The translations under genes and the position numbers were made by a program. 64,000 bases of DNA. It comes from Paenibacillus sp. J5C2022 (GTDB taxonomy: Bacteria; Bacillota; Bacilli; Paenibacillales; Paenibacillaceae). Under the pieces are notes generated by a model. It was not told where the DNA came from. It did not search any database and saw only the letters and a program-made list of their open reading frames with translations. Position 1 is the first letter of the stretch. The number at the start of each line of letters is the position of its first letter. Below, piece after piece: positions 27,082-36,300 of this stretch. The stretch is from positions 186,001-250,000 of the forward strand of contig NZ_JAOQJC010000004.1 of the NCBI RefSeq assembly GCF_025567625.1, in the 5' to 3' direction.

Positions 27082-27605
27082 TCGACCCTTTGAGAATCCG
27101 AGAGTTTAGCAAGCCGCTCCATTAGATATCTTCGGATATCATCCGCCATTAACCCGTTGACGAACCTTTGCGGATTGTGCTCAAAGGTATACTCCAGTAA
27201 TCCTCTCACATGATTGATTTCCGAAGAGACTGTGCCTTCTTCGAGGTGCTTGATCGTAAGCGAATACTCACGAAAACGTTGAAGCAGGATGGCTATTTCA
27301 AGAACAGCACTTGTTTCTGAATGCTCCCTCAGGCTATCTCCTGCAACCATCCTGCAATACGAGTTCAGCGCAGCGCGGCAATGTTTGAAGGTTTGCGGGT
27401 GACTTATTCTTTCTGTTTCGAGGAATGCTTCTGCAGCACCTTTTAATGCACCTACTTCGAGTGGGCCGTTCTGCTGCCGCAGAAATCGCAAGAGATAGGT
27501 GCGATACCCTGTGACAGTCCTGTCGGTATACTCCTGTTTTTGCATGTACTCCTTGAATTTGTCGAGCTCGCGACGTGTACTTTCATTGATGTTGATCGTT
27601 GACAT
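27078..27605 (-). pseudogene. RIT first tyrosine recombinase, N-terminal part
   Basis: 175 codons encoding a SAM-like core-binding domain with R-E-L-D-K-F-K-E-Y-M-Q-K-Q and T-V-T-G-Y-R-T-Y-L-L-R-F-L. It contains no catalytic residues. Adding one base near 27080 joins it to I-T-S-I-R-N-F-F of the next frame, giving a protein of about 407 residues, the usual size of the first RIT recombinase. Confidence 0.7.
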
Positions 27606-27671
27606 AACAGCGCTCTTTTCTAAATTAGCACTGCTATTCTACTAAATTTGAAGCTTACCCGCTTATGCTGA

Positions 27672-27701
27672 GCACATAAATATATTGGACACATAATTTC
27701 G
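27672..27701. repeat. RIT terminal inverted repeat, right
   Basis: Thirty bases, starting GCACATAAATATATTGG. Exact reverse complement of the left repeat. Confidence 0.9.
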
Positions 27702-27928
27702 ATTATGTGCTTAAGAACATAATCGTAAAAATTGGTTGTTTAGCAGCCGCAAGTGCAGCGATCTACAGCATCGTTGAGACCGCAAAGGCAAATGGATTGA
27801 ACCCGTACAAATATCTAGTCTATCTGTTGCAACAGTTACCAGCGGCTGCATTTCATCAGCGGCCGGAGTTGCTTGATGAGTACCTTCCATGGAGTCCAGC
27901 AGTTAGGCAACATTGTACATAAACGCAG

Positions 27929-27965
27929 AGCCTGTGGTTCCTCATGAGCCATGGGCTTTTCTTTT
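27929..27965 (+). terminator. Intrinsic terminator at the IS66/IS4 junction
   Basis: AGCCTGTGG, a 12-base loop, CCATGGGCT, then TTTCTTTTT. Two G-T pairs occur in the stem. Confidence 0.55.
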
Positions 27966-28009
27966 TCAATACAAATAGGATATGATAACTATATGAGTGT
28001 GGTAAAACA

Positions 28010-28566
28010 AGGAAATGAACGAATTCATTCATCTGGGTGCGGTCATTTTTCTTCGCTATCGTCACCGTTGCCTTCTCGGGAACGACGTCCTGCTCATCCA
28101 TAAAGGCCAGTCGCATATGGATTTTAATGCCTGCTTTCGTCTTGCGTAACTCAGCCCATTTGAAATTTTGCAGACACAACGTAACCGTGGTCGAGTCGAT
28201 GATTTTAATCTTGTGATGAGGAGACCGCTTGCCTTGGCGTGACAGAACGAGCCGCGCCAAAGACTCGAACACCTGTTGTAATAGCTCGGGATCGACTTGC
28301 TTGTGCTTGCGACTTAGCTGTGAAGCCGAGATCGAAGTCAGACCGAGCTCATGTTGCAAATCTTCGCACAACACATCGTCGGCGATGTGACGCAAGCCTT
28401 CGCGACACTTCAACTGAGCAAACAAGAACAACTTGAGGTAAGCGGTGGTTGTCAGCTTTTTCGTATATTTATCTTGCTGACGTTCGGCCACAGCAGTTGT
28501 GAACATTTTTGTACAGATTGGCGCAAGCCATTTACCAAATGAAGATAATAGCGTATGATTGTCCAT
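28010..28566 (-). pseudogene. IS4-family transposase, N-terminal half
   Basis: Starts at ATG 28566 with AAAGGATAT upstream. The N-terminal DUF4372-like region is followed by I-D-S-T-T-V-T-L-C and A-G-I-K-I-H-M-R. Similarity ends at A-K-K-N-D-R-T-Q-M-N-E-F near 28015; the rest of the open frame, to 27856, reads through unrelated DNA. About half the normal length (roughly 370 aa) is missing, including the last catalytic acid. Confidence 0.75.
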
Positions 28567-28818
28567 GCTGATATCCTTTTCAATGGATTAATGGACGGGT
28601 CTACCTCTCCATTTCATTGTAAAGGATTTTTTTATGGGAAAATGTAAATAAAGCAGAATATTATGAAGTTTCAGAGAAAATTTATGCAACGGTAGATCGA
28701 TCGTGGACAAGCCCAGCCACTTTTGCAGCCATCTGGTTGACATGCCTGGTTCGTGTAAATGGGAGTTGCACAGCCCTGGGCAGGCTACGCTTTTTGAATT
28801 TTGGCTTTTTTTACTTTT
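28567..28818. other. Non-coding sequence beside the IS4 remnant
   Basis: About 250 bases. It contains the upstream end of the IS4 remnant and T-rich stretches near 28625 and 28808. I see no gene. Confidence 0.4.
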
Positions 28819-29624
28819 CTAGCCCTGGTCTTGCAGATTCAGGTCGTGGCGGAACGCACGCATCTTGATCAATGGGCGCGTGGCTTGCTTACCGTTCTGC
28901 AGCTCGACTTCGCCGTTCGCATTTGTCGTCCGGATGCTATAATCGCCGGTCACACATTGTAATCCGCCTCATCGGCCTGCTCCCGTGTAGTCGTAGCGGT
29001 AAAATAGGAGCCTGTAGTCGCGCCGATCAAATATCAGTCCGCTTGCTGATAGCGAAAGCGATACGCCGAATACCATCACCAATTGCTGCCCCCGTAATGG
29101 GTGACGACGACCGAGCCGCGGTCGATCGTCACGCTTTCGAATGAATCGCCCCACACGCCTCCCTCGTCTGCCTTGAGGATCACATGCTCGGCCACGATGG
29201 ACCGCTCAAGCGACCCGTCTGCGTTGAGCAGGGCGATCAAGAGCGCACGCGGCGGCACCGCTTCGCCGCCCTTGCGTTCGATAACGATAGCCACATCGGA
29301 TCGCCCGTCCCGATTCAAGTCTCCCTCGGCCTGGACACGCGAGGCGTCGAAGTTATGGAGCCTCTCTCAGCCATCCGGCAGCAGATCTGCAATCTCATCG
29401 TTCGACTGCTGCGGCGCTTTGACCGTCCCCGCCTGATCCGCCCCCGCTCCCTCGTCCTCGTCCTGCTGCTGGCCGGTTGCGGCAGCACCGGCGCCAGCGC
29501 TCGCACGCTCGTTGATGGTCGGGGAGGCATTCGCAGCGTTCGTTACGCGTGCGTTTTCGGCGTTGCCGCAAGCCGCGAGCAAGCTCAGCAGCGCTGCGCC
29601 AAGCCACATGTTCAATGTTTTCAT
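28819..29624 (-). pseudogene. Secreted lipoprotein pseudogene
   Basis: The start M-K-T-L-N-M-W-L at 29624 has a lipoprotein signal ending L-L-A-A-C-G. A low-complexity Ala/Gly/Gln-rich linker follows, then D-L-N-R-D-G-R-S-D-V-A-I-V-I-E (a calcium-binding, FG-GAP-like Asp loop), and a C-terminal part ending N-L-Q-D-Q-G. The frame is broken three times. TGA replaces a likely Trp codon at 29367-29369 (D-G-[W]-E-R-L-H). A second TGA stands next to Trp codons near 29076 (S-N-W-[W]-W-Y). A one-base loss lies near 28950 (N-V-[L]-T-G-D-Y). Eight bases separate it from the DinB-like gene, so they were one operon. Confidence 0.7.
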
Positions 29625-29631
29625 GTTGGTT

Positions 29632-30099
29632 TCAAGTCTCGCCTTCCGGCACCGGATAGCGGAGCCTTCCTGTACGTACATCCGCCTCGACGAATCCCCC
29701 CTGCGGCACAGGCGCTCCCGCCAGCCGCCGCAGCATCGTCAACTGCCCGATATGGGTCATCGCATCGGCCAGCGGCCCTTGAATCATTTGCCTCATCGTA
29801 TTGTCGTCTGCCTGCTTCGCGCCGTGCAGCAGCGCTTCGTCCAACCGCTCCAGCGTCAGGTAGAAGCGTTCCGTCTCGGCTTCCCACGTCTCTACTTCCC
29901 AACACTCGCGCTCGTCTTCGGCGAGTCGGGCCCGGGCGTACTCCAGCACAACGGCCGTGTGGCTGAGGAGCTCGACGGGCGAACGAACACCATGTCCTGC
30001 ATTGAACCAAGCAAAATAGTCAGGCGCCGCATGCAGTGCCTGGCTCCCCCGATACCCCAAAGTAGCAACATAATGGCGGAGCACTGCCAGTTGATCCAT
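29632..30099 (-). CDS. DinB-like protein
   Basis: Cytoplasmic protein of 155 aa. ATG 30099 has AAGGAAGGGGAA upstream; longer starts lack a site. The predicted four-helix bundle has L-L-S-H-T-A-V-V-L-E and A-M-T-H-I-G-Q-L-T-M-L-R-R-L-A-G, with His residues in positions where DinB/YfiT proteins bind metal. The segment G-H-G-V-R-S-P-V-E-L-L precedes the first. No function is known for this subgroup. It is the only clearly intact gene in a decaying minus-strand cluster. Confidence 0.6.
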   Translation of the reverse strand: MDQLAVLRHYVATLGYRGSQALHAAPDYFAWFNAGHGVRSPVELLSHTAVVLEYARARLAEDERECWEVETWEAETERFYLTLERLDEALLHGAKQADDNTMRQMIQGPLADAMTHIGQLTMLRRLAGAPVPQGGFVEADVRTGRLRYPVPEGET

Positions 30100-30178
30100 T
30101 TTCCATTCCCCTTCCTTGTTCGCTCGGCTGCGCCGGACGGTGCGGTTTCGATCACCGTGGATGCGCCCATTGAAAGCG

Positions 30179-30880
30179 TCATCTCTCCTTGACCTCAGCA
30201 AAGCGATAACCGATTCCTCGTATCGTTTGTATGTATCTAGGCATTTTCGGGTTGGCCTCGATTTTTTTTACGCAAAAAATTAAAATATACACTAAGGCTG
30301 TTGGGGTCATATTGCTCGTGGTTCCATACAGCTTGGTAGAGCTCGTCCTTCGTATACGTATAACCGGGTTTGCTCATAAATGCAGCAAGCAAATCACATT
30401 CCGTTTGCGTAATCGAATATCGTTTCCCCTCTTTTTCAAACGTTAAAGAATCCAAATTAAGAATGATACTCCGATATTGAAGGCGATTGGCCGTTATACG
30501 GGTTTGCGGGCTCCGGCTTCGCCGAATATTGGCCATAGCCCTGGCTACGAGTTCACTGGGGATAAAAGGCTTCGTTATATAATCATCGGCCCCCAGGCCA
30601 AGCATCTTGATTTTCTTCTCCGTTTCGCTTAATGCGCTCACAACAATAATTGGTGTATGATTCTGGCAGGAACGGACATGCTCCAAAACTTGCAGCCCAT
30701 CCGTATCATCCATCATGAGATCCAATATAACGAAGTCAAAGGACTCCAGATCCAGTAATTCCAGCGCTTCTTTTCCGCTTCTCGCCTCTGTATAGTCATG
30801 TCTCCTTCCTCCAAATGGATACAGATCAAATGACGAATATCCGGGTCGTCATCCACGACAAGAATACGGGAATCTATCAC
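30179..30880 (-). pseudogene. OmpR-family response regulator, frameshifted
   Basis: GTG 30880 follows GGGGGAGGAG. The receiver has I-L-V-V-D-D-D-P-D-I-R and F-V-I-L-D-L-M-M-D-D. One base is missing after H-L-E-E-G near 30805, before H-D-Y-T-E-A-R-S-G-K-E-A-L. The winged-helix output has Y-S-I-T-Q-T-E-C-D-L-L and Y-F-N-F-L-R-K-K. An extra A in an eight-A run near 30265-30275 breaks the end, where I-E-A-N-P-K...I-R-G-I-G-Y-R-F would follow. The true stop is at 30179. Probably partner of the kinase at 31885-33123, also damaged. Confidence 0.8.
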
Positions 30881-31045
30881 TTTATTTAGCTCCTCCCCCA
30901 AGGTGACATGGCTGTCGCCGTCCTTGTAGCCGTGGCGTGAATGTATCCATTATAATACATAATTCATTTCATTACACTTCTGTTGATTAACTAACTTTTG
31001 GGTTTTCAAGACGTGACAAATCGATGTATTTATCCAGAATCTTAG

Positions 31046-31871
31046 TCAGAGCCATTCCGCCTGCAATTGGTTCACTTGCATGTGTTCTTTAAAGCGGATG
31101 AGAGGCATCGATTTGCAGGCGATGATGAGTGATTTGGAATGATCATAGAGCCACCTCAAGACAACGTACGTCATGAGTGCCGCGAACAACTGGTTGAATA
31201 CCGCATTCTTTGTCGTTCCGAACAGAACAGGAACATTCAAGTTTTGCTTGATCCATCGAAAGAAAACTTTTATGCCCCATCTTGCCTTGTACATATCGGC
31301 GATTTGATCGGCAGACGGGTGCTTGAGATTGGTGGCAACTCGAATTTCGTGACCGTAATCGTCTTTAAAAATGACGACGCGATGACGAAGCTGCGATTGA
31401 CTTTGAGGGGTTCCCAGGTAACAAGTCATATCCTTCACGACATTCGAGTTTTCAGCGGATTCCCGCTTTCTAACGCGGTTGTACGAGCGTTATATTTTCT
31501 TTGATTCGTGTGACAAAATATTGGTTCTCCCGCACGTAGTGATCGAATCGCTTGATGTAAGCTCTGTCATTGACGAGAATGTAGTTTTTGTCTCCAAGCT
31601 GTTCACCAATAGGACCATCATGAGCGGCGCCAATGGTTTCGATCACTTGAACAGGTTGCTCTGTGGCTGCGTCATATGCAACATGCAGTCTAATACCCGC
31701 ACGTTCTCCAAGAAACAATGCCCAAGGGAGTCGTGTTTTTCCCACGGTAATGGTTGTCGAATCAACGAGCAAAAGGTTTTTCGGAATGCCAAGATGACGC
31801 TTGGTTGCACGATTGCATTTGGAAAGAAGTCGATGAAACAATTGCTTAAAAAGCGCATATGCAATGTTCAC
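31046..31871 (-). pseudogene. IS4-family transposase remnant
   Basis: Two frames give the middle and C-terminal parts: V-D-S-T-T-I-T-V-G with G-I-R-L-H-V-A-Y-D, V-N-D-R-A-Y, then Y-K-A-R-W-G-I-K-V-F-F-R-W-I-K-Q-N-L. A frameshift lies near 31465 and the N-terminus is missing. Its sequence differs from the IS4 fragment at 28010-28566. It lies between the kinase and the response regulator and probably separated them. Confidence 0.75.
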
Positions 31872-31884
31872 GGACAGGCTGCCA

Positions 31885-33123
31885 TCACTTAGGCAATGTG
31901 ATTGAGAAGCGCGTCTCCAGACCGGGCACGCTATCCACGGTTACTTCGCCGCCATGGGCATGCCTTAACTCCACTCTCAGATATTTTCCAGCTGCTCCGT
32001 ATTTGATTGCGTTATCGATCAAGTTGCGCATCGCTCGTTCCAGCAAGTTAGCATCAGCCATTAAGGTCATGCTTATTTCCGGAATCGAAATATCCATTTC
32101 GATTCCCTTTGACTCCAGAACCGCGATGTATTCTGCCAGAACTTTTCTCAACATTCCAGCTAATTGGGTAGGGCTTTTTTGAATTTGAACGCCATGAAGA
32201 TCGTATTGCGACACTTGAAACAACGCGTTGATCCGTTTTTCCATGTATTGCGAGCGGCTAAGGATAATAGCGGCATGGGCCTGCAACTCGTCTTCATTTT
32301 TATATAGGCCTCTCTGTAACGTCTTTGCATAACCAAGAATGTTAGTAAGAGGTGTCCGCAGATTATGGGATAAGTTGGATATCAACGTTTTACGCTTGTT
32401 CTCCTGATCTTGAATCTGTACGACTTGTTCATGAATGCGCTTCGACATGGTATTGAAATGATCGGCGAGCTGTCCGATTTCATCGTTATGGTCGTCATGG
32501 ATTTCCCGGCGACAATCAATCGACATGCCGGACAGGGCGGCTATTATTTTGGTTAATCGTTGGCGTAAAGAATGAAAGAAGTGATAGGTAAAGAAATACG
32601 GCGTGATGATAAATACGAGAAAGGGAATAATCAGAGAGAAAAAGGACGTCCATGAACGGAAATAGAAAAGAATCTGTGATTCCCTCATGGCTTCAGGGGG
32701 TATCTCAAGATGCAAATAGTAGTTGTACCCTGAAATGTCGGCCGGATACATCATACTGACGGGATGTTCCAGATCCCAATAGCTATCCGATTCGTTAGCT
32801 AGCATATGGATGAGCTCGGAAGGGCTGTACGCTTGCGTTCGACCGTCCGAGGCATATACAATCGCCCCGTCAGTATGGAGCCACTCGAAAACAAAAGAAG
32901 GGTGCTCGGATTGATAGATCTTCGTGACTTCATGGAGCGCTGTCTCCTTTGCTCCGTTTTGGTTGACCTCTAAGATCATTTCGTCTGCCATTGCTTTTAA
33001 GGTTTCATAGGTATGGCCGGGCTGCAATATTTGCCCCAAGGTCAGAGCAAGTGTTACGGCCAACACAATAGCTGCTGCGCTGCTGACAATAAAGTACAGC
33101 CATAATTTCAAAGAGAGTTTCAT
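31885..33123 (-). CDS. Sensor histidine kinase lacking ATP-binding boxes
   Basis: Membrane kinase of 412 aa. ATG 33123 is preceded by GGAGG at long spacing. Helix 1 lies near residues 8-30, an extracellular sensor of about 140 residues follows, helix 2 lies near 175-198, then HAMP and a HisKA dimerisation domain with N-L-S-H-N-L-R-T-P-L. The N box is present (N-L-I-D-N-A-I-K-Y-G). Immediately after L-R-V-E-L-R-H the sequence jumps to A-H-G-G-E-V-T-V-D-S, the last strand of the ATPase domain. The G1, F and G2 boxes (about 45 residues) are absent by an in-frame deletion near 31960. It should be unable to bind ATP. Confidence 0.8.
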   Translation of the reverse strand: MKLSLKLWLYFIVSSAAAIVLAVTLALTLGQILQPGHTYETLKAMADEMILEVNQNGAKETALHEVTKIYQSEHPSFVFEWLHTDGAIVYASDGRTQAYSPSELIHMLANESDSYWDLEHPVSMMYPADISGYNYYLHLEIPPEAMRESQILFYFRSWTSFFSLIIPFLVFIITPYFFTYHFFHSLRQRLTKIIAALSGMSIDCRREIHDDHNDEIGQLADHFNTMSKRIHEQVVQIQDQENKRKTLISNLSHNLRTPLTNILGYAKTLQRGLYKNEDELQAHAAIILSRSQYMEKRINALFQVSQYDLHGVQIQKSPTQLAGMLRKVLAEYIAVLESKGIEMDISIPEISMTLMADANLLERAMRNLIDNAIKYGAAGKYLRVELRHAHGGEVTVDSVPGLETRFSITLPK

Positions 33124-33185
33124 AATCCCGCTTTAGCCTCCAAAAAAGTGATAACCGCCTATTCATGTCCTCTGAAGAAACGTGT

Positions 33186-33201
33186 TTGTACTATAGTACA
33201 A
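33186..33201. promoter_or_regulatory. 16-bp palindrome between kinase and SLH protein genes
   Basis: TTGTACTATAGTACAA, a perfect palindrome in the divergent intergenic region. It lies 63 bases upstream of the kinase start and 163 bases upstream of the SLH gene. Candidate operator; binding protein unknown. Confidence 0.4.
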
Positions 33202-33243
33202 CATTCCTTGCGTGGTGGAATACCAAACGAGAAAAGATAAAAT

Positions 33244-33262
33244 CTTTAAGAAACCTTTAAGA
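33244..33262. promoter_or_regulatory. CTTTAAGA direct repeat, candidate OmpR-type site
   Basis: CTTTAAGAAACCTTTAAGA: two copies of CTTTAAGA with starts 11 bp apart, one helical turn. OmpR-family regulators commonly bind such tandem repeats. It could be the site of the now broken response regulator and govern the SLH gene or the kinase itself. Confidence 0.4.
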
Positions 33263-33363
33263 TTTCAAGGGGACAAATATGCGAAAATAAGCAATCATCA
33301 TAGCAAATCTCCAATGCGAGTGCCACAAAAGCTATGAAATGAATAGGTAGAGGAGAACGAAAG

Positions 33364-36300
33364 GTGAAAAGACGGGTTCGTAGTAGAATATCGATTATTT
33401 TGATCGTGTCACTGTTCATGAGTATGATAGCGCTGCCCGGATGGCAGCATACCGCAGAAGCGGCACAATCAGCAGCAGGTTCACGAGGCGTGGTATCCAT
33501 TGCGAGCGGCTTTTTGCACAGTTTGGCGGTAAGGGCGGACGGCTCGGTCGTCGCTTGGGGGCGCACCTATGGCGAAACGAACGTCCCTTCGGAAGCGCAA
33601 GGCGGGGTTATAGCCGTTTCGGCCGGATACGGCCACTCCTTGGCGCTGACGGAAGACGGCGAAGTCGTGGCTTGGGGTAACAACAATCTCGGGCAATTGA
33701 ATGTCCCGGACGAGGCGCGGAGCGGCGTCGTGGCCATTGCCGCAGGAGATAACCATTCCCTGGCGTTGAAGACGGACGGTTCTGTCATCGCCTGGGGCTA
33801 CAACTACTGGGGGCAGTCGACCGTCCCCGCCAATGCGCAAAGCGGGGTTAAGGCGATTGCGGCCGGAACCGGCCATTCTGTGGCGCTGAAGGCGGACGGC
33901 ACAGTCATCGTCTGGGGCAACAATGGCGACGGTCAAACGATCGTCCCGACCGAGGCACAAAGCGGCGTCGCGGCGATCGCGAGCGGAGCCAATCATATCC
34001 TGGCGTTAAAAACGGACGGCACGCTCGTCGCCTGGGGCTACAATTATAGAGGTCAAGTGACCGTTCCGGCCGGGGCGCAAAGCGAGGTGGTGGGGGTCGC
34101 AGCGGGAAAGAATTTCTCCATGGCGCGCAAGGCGGACGGCTCTGTCATTGCTTGGGGAGACAACACTTTCGGGCAGATCACCATTCCCAGCAGCGCGCAG
34201 AACGGCACCGTGGCGCTTGACGGTGGGAGCGCACATGTCCTGGCGTTAATGGCGGATGGCAGTGTCGTCGCCTGGGGGTTAAACAGCAATGGTCAAGCGT
34301 CGGTCCCGGCTGAACTATCGAAGCCTGTGAAGGCAAGTGGAATTTCGCTTGGTTTTTATCATGCCCTGGCCTTGAAGTCGGATGGAGGTGTCGTCGCGTG
34401 GGGGAGCAATGATACAGGGCAAATAAACGTCCCGACCGGAGCGCAAAGTGACGTGGTAGCGATTGATGCCGGTAGCGAGCATTCGCTGGCGTTAAAGTCT
34501 TACGGTACTGTCATTGCGTGGGGGGAATCAGATTACGGTAAAACAACTGTTCCGACTGCAGCGCAGAGCGGTGTGGTATCGATTGTAGCAGGAGCCAATC
34601 ATTCCGCGGCGCTAAAGTCGGATGGCAGTGTCGTCGCCTGGGGAATTAATGATGCAGGTCAAACGGATGTCCCGACCGCAGCGCAAAGCGGCGTCACAGC
34701 GATTGTGTCTGAAGGCAATCATACCTTGGCATTAAAGGCGGACGGCAGTGTTGTCGGTTGGGGCTATAATTATTTTGGCCAGGCGTCCGTTCCGACTGAA
34801 GCGCAGAGCGGTGTCGTATCCATTGCGGCCGGACTAAACCATTCCTTAGCCTTAAAGACGGATGGTAGTGTCGTTGCATGGGGAGACAATCGTTTTGATC
34901 TAATGGACGTGCCGACAGCAGCACAGAGCGGCGTCGTAGCCATCGCGGCTGGATTCCGTCATTCCCTGGCGTTGAAATCAGACGGCAGTGTCATCTCGTG
35001 GGGGGACGGACAAACGACCGTTCCGACCGCAGCACAGAACGGTGTTGTAGCGATTGCTGCTGGTTATCATCATTCCTTGGCATTAAAGTCGGATGGCAGC
35101 ATCGTGTCATGGGGGGAGAGCGTTTATGGCAAACCTGATCTAACAGCCCCGGGCAATTGGAATTTAAGCAGTATGACTATCGCTGCAGGTGCGATAAGTC
35201 CTAATTTCCATCCGAATGTCACCAGCTATACGGGATACGTCAACCCCTCGGCCACCGACGTAAATGTGACGGCGACGCTAGCCAGTCCCCTATATGCCGA
35301 ACTGCAGATCAACGGATCGTATGAAACGAGCGCTTCGGCAGTTCATGTTCCGCTGACGGGAGATTCTACCGTCATTCAAGCCCATGTAGAACCGTACTTC
35401 CAGACCGGGAAAACCTACACCGTGACTATTGTGGAAGACGCAACAGCTCCCACTATCAGCTTGGGCACGAACGGCAATGAAACGTTGGCGACCTCCGCTT
35501 CAACGACCGTTACCGTCAGCGACGGCGAGAGCGGCGTTGATCCAGACACCCTGCAGTATGTGTGGACGCAAAGTTCCAGTACGCCGGATGACGGATCCGC
35601 ATGGACAAGCTTCTCAAGCGGGGATTCGCTCACACAAAACGGGGTGAACGGCGACTGGTATTTGCATATCCGGGCTGCCGATGAAGTGGGCAATGTTGCG
35701 AATGCCGGGTCGAACCGCTTCCGGTTAGATAACGGTGCTCCGGTTGTCAGCTTTGGCATGAACGGAAGTGAAACGTATGCATCATCCGCTTCGACGACCG
35801 TTACCGTCAGCGACGGCGACAGCGGCGTCGATCCAGACACCCTGCAGTATGTGTGGACGCAAAGTTCCAGTACGCCGGATGACGGATTCGCATGGACAAG
35901 CTTCTCAAGCGGGGATTCGCTCACACAAAACGGGGTGAACGGCGACTGGTATTTGCATATCCGGGCTGCCGATGAAGTGGGCAATATTGCGAATGTCGGG
36001 TCGAACCGCTTCCGGCTCGACAATAGCGCCCCTTTGATCGAGATCGAGCTGCAGAAGCAGGATCATTCCCCTTATGCAAGCGGAAGCTGGACGAATCAGA
36101 ATGTGACGGCCAGCCTGAGCGCTTCAGACGAACTAAGCGGAATCGACACCCTGCAGTATTCACTGGATAACGGCAGTATGTGGGAGCCCTACAGCGCTCC
36201 GCTATCCTTCATCGACGAAGGCGCACATACACTGATGGTCAGGGCAGCGGACAGGGTTGGCAATACAAGCTCAACGACCCGCTCGATCCATATCAGCCGC

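Larger units (their letters stand above)
24355..27725 (-). mobile_element. RIT (recombinase-in-trio) element inserted in IS66 tnpC
   Basis: About 3.37 kb, with three tyrosine-recombinase units in tandem on the minus strand. Terminal inverted repeats are 30 bp and perfect: 24355-24384 begins CGAAATTATGTGTCC and 27672-27701 is its exact reverse complement. On the right, a further small inverted repeat (CGATTATGT...ACATAATCG, 27700-27725) completes the end. The host sequence joins as GGTCG^TAAAAATTGG, so little or no target duplication was made. Confidence 0.85.
23035..27922 (+). pseudogene. tnpC: IS66 transposase TnpC split by the RIT element
   Basis: The first part starts at ATG 23035 (M-S-P-L-E-Q-L-Q-K-M) and has a coiled coil, a Cys-rich motif (C-C-D-V-C and C-R-T-C) and the DDE core with H-A-D-E-T-P-L-Q-V and L-A-E-N-S-I-R-P-F. 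Family similarity stops at G-R-N, codon 24358. It resumes at 27726 with K-N-W-L-F and, after a small deletion, A-I-Y-S-I-V-E-T-A-K-A-N-G-L through L-P-W at 27892. Removing 24357-27725 restores G-R-K-N-W-L-F. Not functional. Confidence 0.85.
22100..27930 (+). mobile_element. IS66-family element interrupted by a RIT element
   Basis: The left end GTAAGCGTCTAAC at 22100 matches the usual GTAAGCG ends of IS66 elements. tnpA, tnpB and tnpC follow in order. tnpC is split by the RIT element (24355-27725) and resumes downstream. No matching right end was found; the element seems cut near 27930, next to an IS4 remnant. An inverted repeat GAGTTTTTCG/CGAAAAACTC at 22173-22200 precedes tnpA. Confidence 0.8.

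Noticed and set aside
29184..29966. 260-codon plus-strand frame in the GC-rich decayed cluster
   Set aside because: It is the antisense of the lipoprotein pseudogene and DinB-like gene; Arg/Pro/Ser-rich with no domain.
33480..35150. Regular repeats considered as a CRISPR array
   Set aside because: Spacing is about 117 bases in frame, units differ in sequence, and they translate into RCC1 blades. No CRISPR array is present in the window.
35415..36023. 202-codon minus-strand frame with an internal repeat
   Set aside because: Antisense of the Ig-like repeats; its repeat only mirrors the coding duplication.
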